Positions 24,877-34,135 of a stretch of 64,000 bases of DNA are shown piece after piece. Source of the stretch: Propionibacteriaceae bacterium (GTDB lineage Bacteria > Actinomycetota > Actinomycetes > Propionibacteriales > Propionibacteriaceae). The stretch spans positions 26,482-90,481 of the forward strand of contig JAIRYW010000008.1 of the NCBI GenBank assembly GCA_031267645.1, in the 5' to 3' direction. Every line of letters starts with the position of its first letter. Position 1 is the first letter of the stretch. Under the pieces are notes generated by a model that ran no database searches, was not told the DNA's origin, and worked only from the letters and a program-made list of their open reading frames with translations. The translations under genes and the position numbers were made by a program.

Positions 24877-26405
24877 GGTTGGGCCCCCTCGCCGGATCGG
24901 TTGGCAGTGAACGGATTGTCGGTGTGGCCGGACTTCCACCAGGCCCGGAAGGACTGGGCCGGCGGCAGCGGCAGGTCGCGGGCGTTGGTCCAAGCCGAAC
25001 CCGGCCAGGGCATCGGCCCCAGCCGGTCTTTGCGCAGGATCCCGCGGGCCCGTCCAGCCAGTTCCTCGACCGCTCCGAAACGGGAGCCCCGGCTCATGAT
25101 CCAGCCGCCCACCTTCATGATCGCCCGCTCCAGCCCGATGTGCTTACGCTTGCGCTCGTCGACCACGCGATGGCGCATGTGGACCAGCAGCTCCGGGATC
25201 GGAATGCGGACCGGGCAGACGTCGGCGCAGGCCCCGCACAGGCTGGAGGCGAAGGGCAGGGACTGGTCGATGGCGGAGGCGGTGCCCCGCAGCTGCGGAG
25301 TCAGGATGGCGCCGATGGGGCCGGGGTAGACCGAGCCGTAGGCATGGCCGCCGACCCGTTCGTAAACCGGACAGATGTTCATGCAAGCGGAGCAACGGAT
25401 GCAACGTAGGGCCTGACGACCGATCGGGTCGGCCAAGACCTTGGTGCGGCCGTTGTCGACCAGCACGACGTGGACCTCCTGCGGGCCGTCGCCGGGCGTG
25501 ACGCCGGTCCACATCGAGGTGTACGGGTTCATCCGCTCGCCGGTCGAGGAACGGGGCAGCAGCTGCAGGAAGACCTCCAGGTCCTCCAGGGTCGGCACCG
25601 TCTTCTCGATGCCCACGACCGAGATCAAGGTCTCGGGCAGGGTCAGGCACATGCGGCCGTTGCCCTCCGACTCCACCACCACCAGGGTGCCGTTGTCGGC
25701 CACGGCGAAGTTGGCCCCGGAGATGCCGACCTTGGCCCGCATGAACTTCTCACGCAGGTGGGCGCGGGCCGCGCCGGCTAGGTCGGGCGGATTGTCGGTC
25801 AGATCCTTGGGAGCCGCCCGACCGTACAACTTCATCTCTTGGAGGAAGATCTCCCGCACCTCGGAGCGGTTGCGGTGGATGGCCGGGACCAGGATGTGGC
25901 TGGGCCGGTCGTGGCCCAACTGGACGATCAATTCGGCCAGGTCGGTCTCCCAGGCGGCGATGCCGGCCGCCTCCAAAGCCTCGTTCAGCTCGATCTCTTG
26001 GGTCACCATCGACTTGACCTTGACCACCTCGGAGACGCCCTTGGCCTTGACCAGCTCGACCACGATGCGGTTGGCCTCTCGGGCGTTCGACGCCCAGTGG
26101 ACCTGGGCCCCGTTGGCGACCAGATTGGCCTCCAGCTGTTCCAGGTAGGAGTCGAGGTGGCGGGCGGTGCGGTTCTTGATGGCCTCGCCGGCTTGGCGCA
26201 ACTGCTCCCAGTTGGGCAGTTCCGACACCACCCGGACCCGCTTGGCCCGGATCGTGCCGGTGGCGTGGCGGAGGTTGGCCCGTAATTGAGAGTTGCCCAG
26301 ATAGCGTTTGACCGACTTGGGGAACTTGGGGGTGTCGAGCAAGTCGCCGGCGGGCGGCGCCGGAGTCAGCCGCCGGGTCGGATGGGGCAGGGCGATGGTC
26401 GTCAT
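24873..26405 (-). CDS. lutB: Lactate utilization iron-sulfur protein B
   Basis: A 510-residue protein with an N-terminal LUD-type domain (GISGANFAVADNGTLVVVES) and a ferredoxin-like part with two 4Fe-4S motifs, CIRCSACMNICPVY and CGACADVCPVRIP. Its C-terminal segment is the usual LutB extension. It passes electrons during lactate oxidation. ATG at 26405 lies two bases after the lutA stop and overlaps lutC at its end, so the three genes form one tight operon. The longer frame upstream overlaps lutA and is rejected. Confidence 0.96.
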   Translation of the reverse strand: MTTIALPHPTRRLTPAPPAGDLLDTPKFPKSVKRYLGNSQLRANLRHATGTIRAKRVRVVSELPNWEQLRQAGEAIKNRTARHLDSYLEQLEANLVANGAQVHWASNAREANRIVVELVKAKGVSEVVKVKSMVTQEIELNEALEAAGIAAWETDLAELIVQLGHDRPSHILVPAIHRNRSEVREIFLQEMKLYGRAAPKDLTDNPPDLAGAARAHLREKFMRAKVGISGANFAVADNGTLVVVESEGNGRMCLTLPETLISVVGIEKTVPTLEDLEVFLQLLPRSSTGERMNPYTSMWTGVTPGDGPQEVHVVLVDNGRTKVLADPIGRQALRCIRCSACMNICPVYERVGGHAYGSVYPGPIGAILTPQLRGTASAIDQSLPFASSLCGACADVCPVRIPIPELLVHMRHRVVDERKRKHIGLERAIMKVGGWIMSRGSRFGAVEELAGRARGILRKDRLGPMPWPGSAWTNARDLPLPPAQSFRAWWKSGHTDNPFTANRSGEGAQP

Positions 26406-26407
26406 GG

Positions 26408-27163
26408 TCACTCCTCGGGCTCGGTCGTGGCCAGGATCTCGGCCAGGTGGATGGTTTTGACTCCGCTGCGCCCGCGGCTGAGCACGCCGCCGATGTTCAT
26501 CAGGCAAGCGTTGTCCGCCGCCACCAGGTATTCCGCGCCGGAGTTGGTGGCCTGGCGGGCCTTGGCTGTGGCCATGGCGGTCGACAGGTCGGGGTTCTTG
26601 ATGGAGAAGGTGCCGCCGAAGCCGCAGCACTGGTCGGAGTCCTCCAAATTCAGCAAGGTCAAGCCCCTGACCTTGTTCAAGAGCCGATACGGCCGGTCGC
26701 CGATCTTGGCCACCCGGACCGAGTGGCAGGTCGGGTGGTAGGTCACCTTGTGCGGGAAATAGGCCCCGACGTCCTCGACTTCGAGCACGTCGGTCAAGAA
26801 CTCGGTGATGTCCCAGGTGCGGGCCACGACCGCTTCGACCTCGCGCCGCAGACCCTTGTCACGGGAGCTGGCGGCCAGCATCGGATGCTGCTCGCGGACC
26901 GAGCCGACGCAGGAGCCGGAGGGGGCCACGATGTGCTCGTACTTGCCGAAGGCCCGGACGTAAGCCCGGACCGAGCCCAGGGCCTCGCGGTAGTAGCCGG
27001 TGTTGGTGAACATCTGGCCGCAGCAGGTCTGGGCCGAGGGGAATTCGACCCGACAACCCAACCGCTCCAGCAGAGCCACCACCGCCTTGGGTGTGTTGGG
27101 GAACATCAGGTCGGAGATACAGGTGGCGAATAACGCCACGGTTTTGTCTGAACTTGTGCTCAT
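26408..27163 (-). CDS. lutA: Lactate utilization protein A (CCG domain)
   Basis: A 251-residue protein with two CCG-type cysteine-rich domains (CCGQMFTNTGY and CCGFGGTFSIKNPDLS) like those of heterodisulfide reductase B and GlpC. It binds an iron-sulfur cluster and works with LutB and LutC in L-lactate oxidation. ATG after TTGGAG. First gene of the operon; no regulator gene is adjacent. Confidence 0.96.
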   Translation of the reverse strand: MSTSSDKTVALFATCISDLMFPNTPKAVVALLERLGCRVEFPSAQTCCGQMFTNTGYYREALGSVRAYVRAFGKYEHIVAPSGSCVGSVREQHPMLAASSRDKGLRREVEAVVARTWDITEFLTDVLEVEDVGAYFPHKVTYHPTCHSVRVAKIGDRPYRLLNKVRGLTLLNLEDSDQCCGFGGTFSIKNPDLSTAMATAKARQATNSGAEYLVAADNACLMNIGGVLSRGRSGVKTIHLAEILATTEPEE

Positions 27164-27599
27164 GAGACTCCAATCGGACCATGAGTCCGCCGAATGGACT
27201 TGATCAATGGTCGCGGCCGACTTCTTTGTCTTCCACCGTTCAGCCTAGATGGTAGACCTGTCGAACAGGTGGTCCAGTCTGACTTATGTCGGTGACTTGG
27301 TTAAGGCCAGGCGGACGGGATCGAGCGGCGGCCCCAGACCGGCCGAAGGCTGGTCTCGACGGACGGGCCGCGTCGGTCGGGCCGACCAGCGGGCGGACGG
27401 TTGACGGCCCCAGACGGCCGGTCGACTGTGACCGGGCCTGAGCCCGAGTGAGCCTGGCCACGGGTCCCGATCCGTCGCCGACCGCATCACGGACAGGTGC
27501 CCCGGCTCGCTTACACCATACGTCCTGAGACCAGAGCCGGACAGGGGGCGGGCGGGCGGAATGGGCGCACGTCGGACGAGGGGGCGGGCCGTCGAAAGG
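27164..27599. other. Intergenic region, no gene seen
   Basis: Holds the upstream region of lutA and the 3' side of the SprT-like gene. Frames here are overlapping and lack coding features on either strand. No clear hairpin or operator was recognised. Confidence 0.4.
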
Positions 27600-28070
27600 T
27601 CAAGTGTGCGCCGGCGGCGGTTCCAGTCGGCGGTCCTGCCAGACCAGGCGGTGGCGCAGGCCGGACCGGGCGCACTCCCCGCAACAGGCTCCCGCCGGCG
27701 GACGACGGTGGCGCAGCAGCTCGTGGCCGAGCCGACAGGTCCCGAGCCAACGGGCCCGCTGGCGGGACTGGGGCAGGTCGAAGGTGCGCCGGCCGTGGTA
27801 GCCCAGCCGGTCGGCCGTCTGACGCCAGAGCGGGCCGTGGTGGGCCGCGGCCCCGGCCAGGGCGTGGGCGATCTCATGTAGGACGGCCTGCTCGAACTGC
27901 TCCTGGGACAGATCCGGGGTCAGGTGGCGGGAGACGGTGATACGGCGGGCTTGGAAATCACAACAGCCGACCCGGGCCCGGGCGTGGTCGAAGTCGAAGC
28001 TCCAGTCCGCCCCCAGGTGCTGTGCCAGCAGTCGGTCGGCCCGCCGCCGCGCCCAAGCCAATGAGGTCAT
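27600..28070 (-). CDS. SprT-like zinc metalloprotease domain protein
   Basis: A 156-residue protein with the zinc site HEIAHALAG followed by HGPLWRQTADRLGY, as in the SprT/Spartan-like family, and a C-terminal Cys/His-rich part (CRLGHELLRHRRPPAGACCGEC) resembling its zinc ribbon. Related eukaryotic proteins cut DNA-protein crosslinks; the bacterial role is unsettled. ATG at 28070 lies 6 bases after TAGATT, indicating a leaderless message. Confidence 0.85.
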   Translation of the reverse strand: MTSLAWARRRADRLLAQHLGADWSFDFDHARARVGCCDFQARRITVSRHLTPDLSQEQFEQAVLHEIAHALAGAAAHHGPLWRQTADRLGYHGRRTFDLPQSRQRARWLGTCRLGHELLRHRRPPAGACCGECARSGLRHRLVWQDRRLEPPPAHT

Positions 28071-28076
28071 GCGCCG

Positions 28077-28082
28077 AATCTA
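28077..28082 (-). promoter_or_regulatory. -10 box, leaderless promoter of the SprT-like gene
   Basis: TAGATT, 6 bases before ATG at 28070. Confidence 0.5.
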
Positions 28083-28189
28083 GCGTCCCGCGGCGTCCAG
28101 ATCCCGACCACCGAGGGGAGTCGCTGGCCAAACCGGGCCCAGGTGGCGACAATGGCCAAAGACCGGCCCGGGTGTTGGAAGGAGACATC

Positions 28190-28723
28190 ATGGATCTTAA
28201 CTCGCGCGTCGTCGCCCCCGACCCCTACGATCTGCTACCCCAAGTGCCCTCGTTCATTTTGACCAGTGTGGACATCGCCGACGGCGTCCGCTTGCCGGAC
28301 GACCACGTGGCCGACGGGGCCAATCTGTCACCGGCTTTGAAATGGTCCGGCTTCCCGCCGGAGACCCGCTCGTTCTTGGTCAATTGCTTCGACCCCGACG
28401 CGCCGACCCCGGCCGGCTACTGGCACTGGACCATGTTCAATCTGCCGGCCCAGGTCACCTCCCTGCCCCGCGGCCTGGGCCAGCCGGGCCACGCCCCGCT
28501 GCCCGAAGGGGCCCGCCAGGTCCGCAACGACAACGGCGACCTGGGTTATCTGGGCGCCGCTCCCCCGCCGGGCGACCGCCCCCACCGCTACGTCTTCGCC
28601 GTCCACGCCTTGTCCGTGCCGGCCCTCGACCTGACCGCGGCGGCCACCCCCACCACGGTGGCTTTCACCGCTTTGTTCTCGACCATCGGGCGGGCCCGCC
28701 TGACGGCCACCTACCAACGCTGA
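28190..28723 (+). CDS. YbhB/YbcL (PEBP) family protein
   Basis: A 177-residue phosphatidylethanolamine-binding-like protein. The family pattern is clear: NLSPALKWSGFP, VNCFDPDAPTPAGYWHWTMFNLP, and RYVFAVHALSVPALDL. The anion-binding pocket residues (Asp-Pro-Asp-Ala-Pro and the HW pair) are present. No signal peptide, so cytosolic; bacterial functions are poorly known. ATG follows GGAAGGAG at good spacing. It diverges from the SprT-like gene. Confidence 0.93.
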   Translation: MDLNSRVVAPDPYDLLPQVPSFILTSVDIADGVRLPDDHVADGANLSPALKWSGFPPETRSFLVNCFDPDAPTPAGYWHWTMFNLPAQVTSLPRGLGQPGHAPLPEGARQVRNDNGDLGYLGAAPPPGDRPHRYVFAVHALSVPALDLTAAATPTTVAFTALFSTIGRARLTATYQR

Positions 28724-28805
28724 GCCCGCGCCGTCGGCTCGGGCGGGCGACCCTCGCGGGCCAGACGCCGCCTGACGGCCACCCGCCGACGCTGAGCCCG
28801 CCGTC
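28697..28805. repeat. Duplicated 3' end of the PEBP gene
   Basis: The segment 28697-28735, covering the last codons and stop, recurs imperfectly at 28769-28805 (CGCCTGACGGCCACC, CGACGCTGAGCCCG, CCGTC). The second copy is non-coding and lies before the convergent purB stop. Confidence 0.7.
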
Positions 28806-28838
28806 ATCCCCGGGCGGCCCGGGGCCGGCCGGCTGCGG

Positions 28839-30269
28839 TCAGAGCACGGCGCCCGGCTGGTAGTCGGCCGCCGCCGGATCGGATTCGACCAAGCGCTCGA
28901 CCTGCTGGGCCACGGCCAAGACCTGGTCGCGGGCGGCCCCGCTCAGCTCGATCGGGGCGGACACGATCTGATCCAGCCGCTGGCGGGTCAGGCCCAGCCG
29001 GGTGTCGGCCGCCAGATCGTCCAAGAGCGAGTTGGCCCCGCCGGTCTGACGCATGCGCAAGGCCGCCGCCACGGCGTGGCCCTTGATGATCTGGTGGGCT
29101 TGCTCGCGGCCCAAGCCCTGGCGGATCGCCGCCATCAGGACCTTGGTGGTGGTGAGGAAGGGCAGATAACGCTCGAGCTCGGCCGCGATGACGCCGGGGT
29201 AGGCGCCGAAGCCGTCCAGCACGGTCAAGAAGGTCTCGACCAAGCCGTCGAAAGCGAAAAAGGCGTCCGGCAGGGCGACCCGGCGCACCACCGAACAGGA
29301 CACGTCGCCCTCGTTCCACTGGTCGCCGGCCAACTCCCCGACCATGGCGGCGTAGCCGCGCAGGACCACGGTCAAGCCGTTGACCCGCTCACAACTGCGC
29401 GTGTTCATCTTGTGCGGCATGGCGGAGGAGCCGACCTGGCCCGGTTTGAAACCCTCGGTGACCAGCTCGTGGCCGGCCATCAACCGAATGGTGGTGGCCA
29501 GGCTGGAGGGGGCGGCGGCCAGTTGGACCAAGGCGGTGACGACCTCGTAGTCGAGCGAACGCGGATAGACCTGGCCGGTCGAGGTCAAGGTCCGGGCGAA
29601 GCCGAGGTGGCGGGCCAAGCGGTCCTCCAGCTCGGCCAGGCGGGTGACTTGGCCGCCCAGCAGGTCGAGCATGTCCTGGCTGGTGCCCATCGGTCCTTTG
29701 ACGCCCCGCAGGGGGTAGCGGGCGATCAGGGCGTCCAACCGGGCGATGGCCTGGAGCAGCTCGTCGGCGGCGCTGGCGAAACGCTTGCCCAAGGTGGTGA
29801 CCTGGGCCGCCACGTTGTGGGAGCGACCGGTCAGGGCCTGTTCGCCGTGGCGCAGGGCTGACTCGGTCAGGCGGGCGGCCAGGGTCACGGCGCGCGAACG
29901 GACCAGGGCCAGGCCGGCCCGGATCTGGGCCTGTTCGACGTTCTCGGTCAGGTCGCGCGAGGTCATGCCCTTGTGGATGTGCTCGTAGCCGGCCAGGGCG
30001 TTGAACTCCTCGATACGGGCTTTGACGTCGTGGCGGGTGACGTACTCACGGGCCTGGATGGAGGCCAGGTCGATCTGGTCGACCTGGGCCTGGTAAGCCG
30101 CGATGACTTGGTCGGGGTCGTCGCCGCCGAAGTCGACGCCGAGGTCGCGCTGAGCTTCGAGGACGGCGATCCAAAGCTGCCGCTCGGCGGCGATCTTGTG
30201 TTCGGGCGACCAGATCCGACGCATGGCGGCGGAGGCGTAGCGGGTGGCCAGGATGTCGGGCACGGTCAT
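28839..30269 (-). CDS. purB: Adenylosuccinate lyase
   Basis: Splits SAICAR to AICAR and adenylosuccinate to AMP, both releasing fumarate. The 476-residue protein carries the superfamily signature GSSAMPHKMNTRSCERVNG, and MGTSQDMLDLLG and GMTSRDLTENVEQ upstream, which line the active site. ATG follows GAGAGGA. It lies about 90 bases downstream of purD in the same direction, so they are probably one unit. Normal length for the family. Confidence 0.97.
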   Translation of the reverse strand: MTVPDILATRYASAAMRRIWSPEHKIAAERQLWIAVLEAQRDLGVDFGGDDPDQVIAAYQAQVDQIDLASIQAREYVTRHDVKARIEEFNALAGYEHIHKGMTSRDLTENVEQAQIRAGLALVRSRAVTLAARLTESALRHGEQALTGRSHNVAAQVTTLGKRFASAADELLQAIARLDALIARYPLRGVKGPMGTSQDMLDLLGGQVTRLAELEDRLARHLGFARTLTSTGQVYPRSLDYEVVTALVQLAAAPSSLATTIRLMAGHELVTEGFKPGQVGSSAMPHKMNTRSCERVNGLTVVLRGYAAMVGELAGDQWNEGDVSCSVVRRVALPDAFFAFDGLVETFLTVLDGFGAYPGVIAAELERYLPFLTTTKVLMAAIRQGLGREQAHQIIKGHAVAAALRMRQTGGANSLLDDLAADTRLGLTRQRLDQIVSAPIELSGAARDQVLAVAQQVERLVESDPAAADYQPGAVL

Positions 30270-30359
30270 GGGAGGTCCTCTCCGAGATGGGGCGGTTGGC
30301 CTAGCGAACGGTCCGGTCGGCCGACGGCCGGCTGACAGACGGTGGCGCCGAGGATCGCA

Positions 30360-31679
30360 TCAGAGGTCGGCTGGCGGGTCGATCGAACCCTGGGCGGCGC
30401 GCAGGGCGATGTCTGGACGACAGAACAGGCCGGGGACGTCGAGCTGGTCGATGGCGGCGTAGGCGGCGGCGCGGGCTTGGGCCAGGTCGGCCCCTCGGGC
30501 CACCACGTCGAGCACCCGGCCGCCGGCGGCCACCAACCGCCCGGCGGCGTCCCAAGCCGTGCCGGCCTGGATGACCTCGACCCCGGCCGGGGGCTGCTCC
30601 AGGGCCGACCCGCCGACCGGCGATCCCGCCTGGGGCCGGCCCGGGTAACCCTGGGCGGCCAACACGACGGTCAGACAGGACCCCTCCTGCCAGCTCAGGG
30701 GACCGACCTGGTCCAGCCGGCCCTGGGCGGCGGCCAACAGCAGCTGGCCCAACCCGGTGCGCAGCAAGGGCAGGATGGCCTGGGTCTCAGGGTCGCCGAA
30801 GCGGGCGTTGAACTCGACCACGCGCAGCCCGCGCGAGGTCAGGGCCAGCCCGGCGTAGAGCAGACCGACGAAGGGGGTCCCGCGGCGGGCCATCTCGGCG
30901 ATGGTGGGCTCGATCACCCGGGCCATGGTGACGGCGGTCAGGTCGGCCGGCGCCCAAGGCAAGGGGGTGTAGGCGCCCATGCCGCCGGTGTTGGGGCCGG
31001 TGTCGTCGGCGCCCACCCGTTTGAAGTCCTGGGCTGGCAGCAAGGGCAGGGCCCGGCAGCCGTCCGAGATGGCGAAGAGGGAGACCTCGGGGCCGTCCAA
31101 AAACTCTTCGATCACGACTTGGCCGCAGGCGGCGGCGTGGGCCAGGGCCTGGGCCCGGTCGTCGGTCACCACCACGCCCTTGCCGGAGGCCAGGCCGTCG
31201 GCCTTGACCACGTAGGGCGGGCCGAACTGGTCCAGGGCGCGGGCGGCTTGGTCCGGGTCGGCGCAGTAGTGCGAGCGGGCGGTCGGCACGCCGGCGGCCG
31301 CCATGATCTGCTTGGCGAATTGTTTCGAGCCCTCCAACTGGGCGGCGGCGGCGGACGGCCCGAAACAGGCCAGTCCGGCTTGGCGGACCTGGTCCGCCAC
31401 CCCCGCCACCAGCGGGGCCTCGGGCCCGATCACGACCAGGCCGGCCCCCAGCCGTTCGGCCAGGGCCACCACGGCCGTGCCGTCCAGCGGGTCGAGGCCG
31501 GTCAGCTGGGCGAAGAGCGGGTCGTCCGGCGCCAAACCCTGGCGCCGGCTCAGGGCCCAGGAGCCGGGGTTGCCCGGGGCGACGTGGACTCGGGCCACCG
31601 CCGGATCACGGGTCAAGGCCGAGGCCAGGGCGTGCTCACGTCCGCCGGAGCCGACCACCAAGACAGTCAGTTCAGTCAC
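30360..31679 (-). CDS. purD: Phosphoribosylamine-glycine ligase (GAR synthetase)
   Basis: ATP-grasp enzyme for step 2 of purine synthesis, joining glycine to phosphoribosylamine. The 439-residue protein begins with a Rossmann-like strand (VLVVGSGGREHAL), then HVAPGNPGSWAL, ATP-grasp segments (YVVKADGLASGKGVVV) and the metal motif EFNARFGDPETQ. GTG at 31679 lies 6 bases after TAGGCT, so the transcript is probably leaderless. Confidence 0.97.
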   Translation of the reverse strand: MTELTVLVVGSGGREHALASALTRDPAVARVHVAPGNPGSWALSRRQGLAPDDPLFAQLTGLDPLDGTAVVALAERLGAGLVVIGPEAPLVAGVADQVRQAGLACFGPSAAAAQLEGSKQFAKQIMAAAGVPTARSHYCADPDQAARALDQFGPPYVVKADGLASGKGVVVTDDRAQALAHAAACGQVVIEEFLDGPEVSLFAISDGCRALPLLPAQDFKRVGADDTGPNTGGMGAYTPLPWAPADLTAVTMARVIEPTIAEMARRGTPFVGLLYAGLALTSRGLRVVEFNARFGDPETQAILPLLRTGLGQLLLAAAQGRLDQVGPLSWQEGSCLTVVLAAQGYPGRPQAGSPVGGSALEQPPAGVEVIQAGTAWDAAGRLVAAGGRVLDVVARGADLAQARAAAYAAIDQLDVPGLFCRPDIALRAAQGSIDPPADL

Positions 31680-31685
31680 GTCGCC

Positions 31686-31691
31686 AGCCTA
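31686..31691 (-). promoter_or_regulatory. -10 box, leaderless promoter of purD
   Basis: TAGGCT, 6 bases before GTG at 31679. Confidence 0.5.
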
Positions 31692-31788
31692 GCGCCGCCC
31701 CCGAGGGCGGAGCGGACTAGCGCCCGGAGGAGGCCTGGGGGCTTCGAGGCCGCCTAGGCCGGTGGGAGGCTTCGGCCGGTGGTGGGGC

Positions 31789-32796
31789 CTAGGCCAGTGG
31801 GGAGGCCTCGGACTTGGATCGCTCAGGCAGTCGATCGACGGCCGTCGGCGGAGCGGTCAGCCGCTCCTCCATCAGGCGCCGAGCCACCAGGTGGTCGGTG
31901 ATGACGACGTCGGCGTAACCGGCCCAAATGGCGATGCGCAATGCTGCCGCCTTGCTCAGGCCGCCGCCCACGATGACCTTGGTGGGGATGGCGCGCAACT
32001 GGTCGCGGGGCAAGGCGACGGCGCGCCGGGAGAGGGAGTCGGCCGTCGGTTGGGCCCGCTCGTTCAGGTAGCAGATCGAGACCAGGTCGGACAGGACGCC
32101 GTCATGACGCAGGATCTCCAAGTCGGCGGCGGTGAAATAACCGGCTCGGCCGATGGTGGCGTCGGGCGAGAGGGGGGCCTGGACCGAGTAGATGGCGTAG
32201 TCGGCCCGGCGGGCGGCGGCCAGGGTGGTCCGGATGCCGGGATCCTTGATGATCATCTTATGTTGTTCAACGGACTGGGCCACGGCCGGGGCCAGCAGGG
32301 GCAGGGCCCGCCCGCCGGAGCCTTGGGCCAGGGCGTGGGCGATCAAGGTGGCGTGGACGTCGAGGGCGGTGGAGCCCTGGCCGCCGATCAGGGGGATGAA
32401 CTCGGCTGGCGCCAAGCGGTTGGCCGTCTTGGCGGCCAGGAGATGCATCGTCTCGCCCCAGCCGACGGCGACCTTGTGCTCTGGCCTCAGGACCGTCGCC
32501 AGGTAGTCTGCGGCGGTGGTGGCGACGGCGTCGCGGACTTGGGGGCCGGTGCCGTCGAGGGCGTCGGCGATGATGAATCGGACGCCGGGGAACAGAGCCC
32601 GCAGGGCCGCCTCCTCCTCCACGAAGAGGCCGGCGTAGCGGATCCAGACCGTCGCCACGCCAGTCGCCCGGGCTTGCTGGAGATAGCGGGAGACGCGGAT
32701 GCGTGAGATGTCTAGACGATCCGCTATCTCACGTTGAGTGAGCTCCTCCTCGTAATACATATGGGCGATACGGGCCAAGCTGACATACACGGACAC
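31789..32796 (-). CDS. SorC/EryD-family sugar-responsive transcriptional regulator
   Basis: A 335-residue protein with an N-terminal helix-turn-helix (ELTQREIADRLDISRIRVSR, residues about 18-37) and a C-terminal SorC-type sugar-phosphate binding domain (VAVGWGETMHLLA, LIGGQGSTALDVHA, ADYAIYSVQ, VIVGGGLSKAAALR). It is the last gene of the operon headed by the FGGY kinase and probably controls it in response to a phosphorylated intermediate. Likely target: the TGATCA sites at 37582-37606. The start is the GTG at 32796. Confidence 0.88.
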   Translation of the reverse strand: MSVYVSLARIAHMYYEEELTQREIADRLDISRIRVSRYLQQARATGVATVWIRYAGLFVEEEAALRALFPGVRFIIADALDGTGPQVRDAVATTAADYLATVLRPEHKVAVGWGETMHLLAAKTANRLAPAEFIPLIGGQGSTALDVHATLIAHALAQGSGGRALPLLAPAVAQSVEQHKMIIKDPGIRTTLAAARRADYAIYSVQAPLSPDATIGRAGYFTAADLEILRHDGVLSDLVSICYLNERAQPTADSLSRRAVALPRDQLRAIPTKVIVGGGLSKAAALRIAIWAGYADVVITDHLVARRLMEERLTAPPTAVDRLPERSKSEASPLA

Positions 32797-32934
32797 ATGC
32801 TCTCATGTTTCGATGTCGGACGCCGACCACGACCGGAGCCGGCCAGGGCCGGGGACGGGGGCTGGCCCAGACGGCGCGGCGGCCGCCTGGCCAGCCCCGT
32901 CCAGACGGACGGTTTCGGTCCGGCCCGGGGGGTT

Positions 32935-33276
32935 CTAGCGGAACTCCCCTTTCGAGCCCCAGTGATCGACTTCGACGATGGTCAGGTAGACCTGGTCGGG
33001 CGGGACATCCAAGACCTCCTGGCAGACCGCGAACAGGCCGCTGGCGTAGGCCTGTTTGGCCGCCAGGTCGTTGGGACGGCGGACCTGGGTCTCGATGAAG
33101 ACGCTGGGCGTCCGCTGGCCACCGCGATGGATCCGATCGTCGTCCTCGATGTGGACCATGGTCTTGGCGAAGGACTTGCCCGGGAGGGTTTCGATCATCC
33201 GTCCGATCCGGTCGGCCAAGGCGGCGCGCTCTGGATCGGTGATGGCCCGGCCGACCCGGGCGTGGACATACGGCAT
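32935..33276 (-). CDS. Tautomerase/MIF-superfamily protein
   Basis: A 113-residue protein starting MPYVHARVG; removal of Met would expose Pro, the catalytic base of the tautomerase superfamily. It is longer than 4-oxalocrotonate tautomerase (about 62) and close to the MIF-like size. TMVHIEDDDR and YLTIVEVDHWGSKGEFR are conserved-looking segments. Eleven bases downstream of the SDR gene, so in the same operon. It may isomerise an enol or sugar-like intermediate; the substrate is inferred only from context. Confidence 0.75.
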   Translation of the reverse strand: MPYVHARVGRAITDPERAALADRIGRMIETLPGKSFAKTMVHIEDDDRIHRGGQRTPSVFIETQVRRPNDLAAKQAYASGLFAVCQEVLDVPPDQVYLTIVEVDHWGSKGEFR

Positions 33277-33287
33277 GTCAGTGGATC

Positions 33288-34094
33288 CTAACGTTGTCTG
33301 GGTTCGATCTTGCCAGCGGCCTCCCAAGGCAGGAAGGGCCGTTGGACCAGCCAGGAGCCGCCGTCGGTCGGGATGGAGGCGCCGGTGGTGTACTCGGCCA
33401 GGTCGGAGCACAGGAACCAGCAAATCTTGCCGACCTGTTCGGGCCGGCCGAACTCGCGCATCGAGATCTGGTCCAGTTTGGCCACCGGACGCTCCTCGAT
33501 GATGTGATGGACCATGGGCGAGTCGGTGACGGACGGGGCGTAACCGTTGACCCGGATGCCGTACGGGGCGCACTCGGCCGCCATCACCTTGGTCAAGGTG
33601 GCGACGAAGGACTTGGTGGCGGAGTAGACGCCCAGGCCGGCGTCGGGCATCCGGTCGCCCAGCAGGGAGTGGGCTGTGATGATGTTGCCCGAACCCTGCG
33701 GCGCCATGATGCGCATGGCCGCCCGCGAGGTGTTGATGACGCCGAAGACGTTGACCCCGATGACGGCCTCGACGATGGCGTCGGTGGCGTCCATGATGCG
33801 TTCGCGCCGCAGGATGCCGGCGTTGTTGACTTGGACGTCGAGCCGGCCGAAGCGCTCGGCCAGCCGGGCGTAGGCGGCGTCGACTTGGCTGGACTGGGTG
33901 ACGTCGCAGACCAAGGTCAGGGCCTCGGCCCCCAAAGCGGCGCAATCGGCCTGGGTCCGGTCCATCTGTTCCTGATCGACGTCGACGATGGCGACGTCGT
34001 AGCCGCGCTCGGCGAAGTAGAGCAGGATGCCGCGGCCGATGCCCTGACCGCCGCCGGAGACGGCGATGACGGGTTTGGTGGACTTGTCAGTCAT
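33288..34094 (-). CDS. Short-chain dehydrogenase/reductase
   Basis: A 268-residue classical SDR: cofactor loop SGGGQGIGRG, NNAG, and the catalytic YSATK with the preceding Ser (ITAHSLLGD). An acidic residue after the second strand (VDVDQ) points to NAD. Such enzymes oxidise sugar alcohols or sugar acids in catabolic operons. ATG after AAGAGG. It lies between deoC and the tautomerase gene. Confidence 0.9.
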   Translation of the reverse strand: MTDKSTKPVIAVSGGGQGIGRGILLYFAERGYDVAIVDVDQEQMDRTQADCAALGAEALTLVCDVTQSSQVDAAYARLAERFGRLDVQVNNAGILRRERIMDATDAIVEAVIGVNVFGVINTSRAAMRIMAPQGSGNIITAHSLLGDRMPDAGLGVYSATKSFVATLTKVMAAECAPYGIRVNGYAPSVTDSPMVHHIIEERPVAKLDQISMREFGRPEQVGKICWFLCSDLAEYTTGASIPTDGGSWLVQRPFLPWEAAGKIEPRQR

Positions 34095-34135
34095 GGTGAT
34101 GCCTCTTTCAGTTGTCTGTGGTCGTTCTCTGCTGG

